This document shows positions 15,448 through 19,126 of a stretch of DNA of 19,126 bases, one piece after another (the stretch's first letter is position 1; every line of letters begins with the position of its first letter). Where the stretch lies: assembly GCA_025458665.1 (NCBI GenBank), contig JALOSG010000033.1, positions 1 to 19,126 of the forward strand, in the 5' to 3' direction. The position numbers and the translations under genes are program-made. The notes beneath the pieces are model-generated. The model saw only the letters and a program-made list of their open reading frames with translations. It made no database searches and was not told the origin of the DNA. Origin of the DNA: Serpentinimonas sp. GTDB lineage: Bacteria > Pseudomonadota > Gammaproteobacteria > Burkholderiales > Burkholderiaceae_C.

Positions 15448-15879
15448 ATGTGGCGACAACTACTGGCAGCCCTGCTGCTAACCCTGGGAACCGCATCGGC
15501 GTGGGCCGATATCGGATTCGTGAAAACGGTCAGTGGCGATGCCACCATCGTTTCTTCTGGCGCCTCCCGCAAGGCGGAGGTGGGCGCCGCCCTGAAAGTC
15601 GGGGATGAACTGCGCACGGCTGCAGGTGCCAGCATGGGTATCACGCTGCGCGACAACACGGTGATGTCCTTCGGGCCCTCCACCGTGTTCGTGCTGGAGG
15701 AATACCTGTTTGCGCCTTCGCGCGGTGAAGCCAAGCTCACCGGCCGGATTGGCAGCGGTTCACTGCACTACATCTCTGGATTGATTGCCCGCAACCGTCC
15801 TGAGGCCGTGTCGGTGAAGACCCCCACCGGCACCATTGGTGTGCGTGGCACCCGTTTTGTGGTGGTGGTGGACCAATGA
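15448..15879 (+). CDS. Secreted FecR-domain protein
   Basis: A 143-residue exported protein. The signal peptide (MWRQLLAALLLTLGTASAWA) is likely cleaved after residue 20. Residues about 48-141 match the FecR beta-rich domain: VGDELRTAAGASMGITLRDNTVMSFGPSTVFVLEEY and SVKTPTGTIGVRGTRFVVVV. It lacks the cytoplasmic and TM segment of anti-sigma FecR, so it is not a sigma-factor regulator; stand-alone FecR proteins like this often occur beside CHASE2 cyclases and outer-membrane proteins. The ATG at 15448 has GGGAG eight bases upstream; an in-frame ATG at 15433 would spoil the signal peptide. It follows the phospholipase by 30 bases and overlaps the next gene by four (ATGA), so it is in one operon. 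Confidence 0.9.
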   Translation: MWRQLLAALLLTLGTASAWADIGFVKTVSGDATIVSSGASRKAEVGAALKVGDELRTAAGASMGITLRDNTVMSFGPSTVFVLEEYLFAPSRGEAKLTGRIGSGSLHYISGLIARNRPEAVSVKTPTGTIGVRGTRFVVVVDQ

Positions 15880-17834
15880 ACGCATTGCCCCGCCTTTCTC
15901 TGGTGGCCGCCTGCTGCGTGGCCGTAGTGTGGTCGGCCCAGGCCCCGGTGCAGGCGCAGAGCGTGCCCGAGCCTCTGCGCGACGCAGCGCGCGCTGCCGT
16001 CAACGGCCACCCTAGCGTACAGGCACGCTGGCACGCCTACCAGGGCGCGGCAGCACGGGTGGACATACTGCGCAGCGGCCGCAAGCCCACGGTGGATCTG
16101 GACGCCAGCATGGGACGCGAGCGCATCAGCCGCCCCAACTTTACCCCGGGCAGCTACACGCACACCAACATCACCCTGGCCGCCGGCATGCTGCTGTTCG
16201 ACGGTGGAGCTACGCGCAACGCCATTGAAGAAGCCGAATTTGCCAAGCTCGCGGGCTACTACAACCTGGTGGAGAGCGCCGAGACGATCGCGCTGGACAC
16301 GGTGTCGGCCTACACCCGGCTGGCCCGCGCGCAGGACGTCCTCGACCTGGCCAAGCAGAACTATGTGGAACACAGGCAACTGCTCAGCCAACTGGAGGAA
16401 CAGGCCCGCGCTGGTGTGGCCCGCGGCGCCGACCTTGAGCAGGCCATAGGCCGTCTGGCGCTGGCCGAAGCCAACCTCAATACCGAACTGTCCGTGCATT
16501 TCGAGGCAGCCCAGGCCTACCTGCAGGCCGTGGGCTCCCGCCCGCCCGAACGCATTGCCACCATGGACCCGGAGGCCGAAATCACCGGCGTGGCCTACCA
16601 GTCCCAGGAAGCGCTGGCGCTGGCACTCACCCAGAGCCCGCAAATCCGCGCTGCCGGCGAAGTGGTGCGTGCCAGCCAGGCTGCCCTGGACCAGCGACAG
16701 GCGTCGCGCAGCCCCACCGTGGACCTGCGCACCACCGGGGCCCGCGACTGGAACCTGGAAGGTGTGCCCGGGCGGTCGCGCGATGTGGCCCTGGAGGTAC
16801 GGCTGCGCTACGCGCTGTCCCGTGGCGGCGCGTTCACCGCAGAAATTGCCCAGGCCGCCGAGGCACTCAACGCCTCCCGCGACCGGCTGGAGGCGACCTG
16901 CCGCAGCCTGCGCGAAGACCTGAGCATCGCGCTGAACGAACTCGCCGTGCTGCGCGAACAGACCGCGCTGCTGGATACCCGCCAGCTCACCGCCGACATG
17001 GTCAAGCAGGCGTACCAGCAGCAGTTCAACATTGGCCAGCGTTCCTTGCTTGACCTGCTGGACACGCAGAACGAGTTCTTTGAGGCCAGCCGCGCCTATA
17101 CCCAGGCTCGCTATGACCAGTACATCGGTCAGGCGCGTGTCCTCGCGCTGATGGGCCAGCTCACCACCTCCCTCGACGCCTCGCGATTGGGCCTGCCCAC
17201 CGCTGCCGAAGCCGGACAGGACCAGCCAGTGATGGATGCGTCCATGCTGTGTGCGCCCGAGCTGATTGCGCAGGTCGAGCCCACGCTGCCTGCTCCGCCT
17301 CCACCCAGGGACCGTTCCTATGTGGTGCTGCTGGAAAATGCCGATGGGACCACCGGTCGGGTGGTGGTGCAGGGGAACCTCGGTGTGGTGGAGGTGCAGC
17401 GTGCCCGCCAGACCGCCTCTCTGGACGGCGCAGGCACTGCCCGGGTGACCGACGAAGACGTGGGCCGCGATACGGCCGCCGCCCTCAAGGCTGCCCCACC
17501 CCTGCCCGAACTTTTCGTGTTGAACTTCGAAATCGGCAGTACGCGCCTGACGGCCGACTCGCAGGCGCTGCTGCAACGGGTCTTTGGCGTGATCAATGAG
17601 CGTCCGTCCCCCGACGTGACGCTGGTGGGCCACACCGACACCACCGGAGGCGCGCAAGCCAACCTGCGCTTGTCGCTGCGGCGCGCCGAGGCGGTCCAGC
17701 GCATGTTAGCCCCCGTGGCCTCCCGGATAGTGGCGGTGGAGGCCCAGGGTCGCGGCGAGACCAGCCTGCTGGTTCCCACACCGGACAACACCAACGAGCC
17801 GCGCAACCGCCGGGTAGAAATCACCGTGCGCTGA
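15876..17834 (+). CDS. TolC-OmpA fusion outer-membrane protein
   Basis: A 652-residue envelope protein. The signal peptide spans about residues 1-28 (cleavage near VQAQS). Residues about 30-440 are a TolC/OEP channel domain with two repeats, including the second-repeat motif QQFNIGQRSLLDLLDTQNEFFEASRAY typical of AggA/LapE-type type I secretion channels. A Pro-rich linker (about 466-478, LPAPPPPRD) and a small beta segment (480-515) lead to a C-terminal OmpA-like peptidoglycan-binding domain (about 545-652) with LVGHTDTTGGAQANLRLSLRRAEAV (D588 conserved) and the closing NRRVEI. TolC and OmpA are usually separate proteins; here one chain would anchor an export channel to the cell wall. It overlaps the FecR gene by four bases. 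No T1SS ATPase or adaptor is in view. Confidence 0.93.
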   Translation: MNALPRLSLVAACCVAVVWSAQAPVQAQSVPEPLRDAARAAVNGHPSVQARWHAYQGAAARVDILRSGRKPTVDLDASMGRERISRPNFTPGSYTHTNITLAAGMLLFDGGATRNAIEEAEFAKLAGYYNLVESAETIALDTVSAYTRLARAQDVLDLAKQNYVEHRQLLSQLEEQARAGVARGADLEQAIGRLALAEANLNTELSVHFEAAQAYLQAVGSRPPERIATMDPEAEITGVAYQSQEALALALTQSPQIRAAGEVVRASQAALDQRQASRSPTVDLRTTGARDWNLEGVPGRSRDVALEVRLRYALSRGGAFTAEIAQAAEALNASRDRLEATCRSLREDLSIALNELAVLREQTALLDTRQLTADMVKQAYQQQFNIGQRSLLDLLDTQNEFFEASRAYTQARYDQYIGQARVLALMGQLTTSLDASRLGLPTAAEAGQDQPVMDASMLCAPELIAQVEPTLPAPPPPRDRSYVVLLENADGTTGRVVVQGNLGVVEVQRARQTASLDGAGTARVTDEDVGRDTAAALKAAPPLPELFVLNFEIGSTRLTADSQALLQRVFGVINERPSPDVTLVGHTDTTGGAQANLRLSLRRAEAVQRMLAPVASRIVAVEAQGRGETSLLVPTPDNTNEPRNRRVEITVR

Positions 17835-17860
17835 GCGCTGAGCGCAGAGCCCGACGAACC

Positions 17861-17888
17861 GAAAAAGGCCGCGCGCGCGGCCTTTTTC
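17861..17888. terminator. Bidirectional terminator between convergent genes
   Basis: A 28-nt perfect palindrome, GAAAAAGGCCGCGC followed by its reverse complement, gives a GC-rich stem with A5 on one side and T5 on the other, so it works as a Rho-independent terminator in both directions. It sits 26 bases after the TolC-OmpA stop and overlaps the stop codon of the cyclase gene on the opposite strand. Confidence 0.9.
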
Positions 17889-19126
17889 ACTTTTCGCTCA
17901 TCACGATGAGGTCAGCGGGTTCGCCCGCTTGCAGACGGCGCAGGTGCAGCCGCACCAGGCTGTCCGTGGGCCTCGCGGCCGCAAGGCCCTCGAAAGCGGC
18001 CAGCGCGCCGGGGTCTCCCTGTACCATGAGGTCGTAGGCCAAATCCAGCCCGTTGTTCAGCGGCTGGTACACCAGCAACGCCCGGCTCTTGCCCTTGAGG
18101 GTGATGCGGCCCACCCGGCGCACGGAAGCTTCCGGGCAGTGCGCGATGATGGTTTCCGACACGCACACCCGCGTGCCCAGGTGCTTGTTCACGCTTTCCA
18201 GCCGGGCGGCGGTGTTCACCGGATCGCCCAGAGCGCGGTAATCGAAAATGGTGGAGCCTCCAAAGTTGCCCACGATCACATCGCCGGCGTGCACGCCCAC
18301 CCGCGTGTGCCCGAAGGGTATGCCTTTGGCCTGCAGTTCTTCGGTGTAGCGCGTGGCGTAGCGCTGCATGGCCAGCGCGCAGTGGTAGGCGCGGCGCTGG
18401 TGGTCTTCCTGGCGCACCGGCGCCGAGAACATGATGGCCACCGCGTCACCCACAATGCGGTCCAGTGTGCCCTGGTGCGCAAAGGCAATAGCAATCATCT
18501 CGTCGAGGTAGTGGTTCAACAGCGCCACCGCCTCGGTGGGCTCGATCTTTTCCATGAGGGTGGTGAAGCCAGCCAGGTCGGTGAACACAAAGCTGCATTC
18601 CTGCCGGCGCCCGCCCAGTTCCAGTTCGTCCGGGTTCTCCACGATGTGGCTCACCAGGTTGGGCGACACGTAGCGCGAGAACGCCTCCCGGACCCAGCGC
18701 TGCTGCCGCTCGCTGGTGAAGTGGTGGATGGTGCTGGAGAGCAGGAAGGACACAAAGATGCCCAGCGCCGGGGTCAGTGTGTCCAGCAGCAACTGGTGTT
18801 CCACGAAAGCGCGCCAGCCCGCCCACAGGGTGCCAAACACCACCGTGACCATGAACACCAGGGACAGCACGCCCCCGGCGTGCAGCACCAGCCAGCCTAC
18901 CGTGACTCCCAGCCCCACCAGCGCGAGCGCCTCGGCACCGTAGGCCCACGCAGGCCGGTACAGGTAGGTGTCGGTGAGGATTTGTTCGAGCATTTGCGCG
19001 TGGGCTTCCACCCCGGGAATCACGCCACCCAGGGGGCTGAAACGCAAATCCATGAGGCCCTGGGCAGAGCTGCCCACCAGAATGACGCGGCCTTCAATCT
19101 CACTGCGGTCTACTTCGCCAGCCAAC
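17887..19126 (-). CDS. CHASE2-class III adenylate/guanylate cyclase, N terminus outside window
   Basis: The visible 412 residues are the C-terminal part of a membrane cyclase; the frame is open at the window end and its first codon here (TTG) is internal. Numbering from it: the end of the extracytoplasmic CHASE2 sensor (1-55, with GRVILVGSSAQGLMDLRFSPLGGVIPGVEAHA), three TM helices (about 61-82, 85-106, 112-134), a short linker, then the class III catalytic domain (about 175-340). Metal-binding D183 (FTDLAGF) and D227 (VGDAVAI), substrate-contacting D295 (FDYRALGD), and transition-state N304 and R308 (VNTAARLE) are all present, so activity is expected. The position normally held by the adenine-selecting lysine is Arg223 (DRIVGD). 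It is convergent with the phospholipase-FecR-TolC-OmpA operon, whose first protein has a cNMP-binding domain. Confidence 0.93.
   Translation of the reverse strand, partial: LAGEVDRSEIEGRVILVGSSAQGLMDLRFSPLGGVIPGVEAHAQMLEQILTDTYLYRPAWAYGAEALALVGLGVTVGWLVLHAGGVLSLVFMVTVVFGTLWAGWRAFVEHQLLLDTLTPALGIFVSFLLSSTIHHFTSERQQRWVREAFSRYVSPNLVSHIVENPDELELGGRRQECSFVFTDLAGFTTLMEKIEPTEAVALLNHYLDEMIAIAFAHQGTLDRIVGDAVAIMFSAPVRQEDHQRRAYHCALAMQRYATRYTEELQAKGIPFGHTRVGVHAGDVIVGNFGGSTIFDYRALGDPVNTAARLESVNKHLGTRVCVSETIIAHCPEASVRRVGRITLKGKSRALLVYQPLNNGLDLAYDLMVQGDPGALAAFEGLAAARPTDSLVRLHLRRLQAGEPADLIVMSEK

Overview
This 19.1-kb, high-GC window is densely packed with genes and looks like chromosomal DNA of a betaproteobacterium, most likely Burkholderiales/Comamonadaceae. 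That placement is inferred from family resemblance and gene style (the 188-residue-type Dcd beginning MSIKSDKWIRRMAEQ, the purine-type BMP binding protein, TACAAT-like -10 boxes); no database search was run. There is no insertion sequence, phage gene, tRNA, rRNA or CRISPR array that I can support. No gene-free stretch exceeds 300 bases; the largest, 13226-13494, is rich in RNA-like structure.

Layout. (1) 1-2491, nucleotide metabolism: 3' part of thyA (+), an EamA/DMT exporter (+), a small cupin (-), and dcd (-) carrying what looks like a 23-bp deletion that removes the catalytic glutamate and shifts the frame. (2) 2560-8675, all minus: guaD, then a MacAB-TolC-type tripartite pump (outer-membrane lipoprotein, adaptor, ATPase, permease) with overlapping or nearly touching genes. 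(3) 8754-12061, zinc uptake: znuC-znuB-znuA (-) divergent from a Fur-family regulator, probably zur (+), with a perfect 13-3-13 inverted repeat between them that is a very convincing Zur operator. (4) 12077-13225, a BMP-family substrate-binding protein (-) without its ABC partners, preceded by a terminator-like hairpin whose loop can pair downstream to make a pseudoknot. (5) 13495-19126, a signalling/envelope locus: a cNMP-binding patatin-like phospholipase, a secreted FecR-domain protein and a TolC-OmpA fusion (all +) convergent with a CHASE2-class III nucleotidyl cyclase (-), separated by a 28-nt palindromic bidirectional terminator.

How the parts may work together. Zur with zinc should repress znuCBA and possibly its own gene. 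No strong terminator is visible between znuA, guaD and the pump genes, so zinc-responsive read-through into the zinc enzyme GuaD and the pump is possible. A nine-codon ORF bridges guaD and the pump with a 4-nt overlap at each end. In region 5, the cyclase could make a cyclic nucleotide in response to an extracytoplasmic signal and the phospholipase could read it through its N-terminal cNMP domain, while the FecR and TolC-OmpA proteins act in the envelope. This region, together with a compact three-way-junction RNA candidate (13420-13472) just upstream of the phospholipase gene, is the most promising place for an undescribed system.
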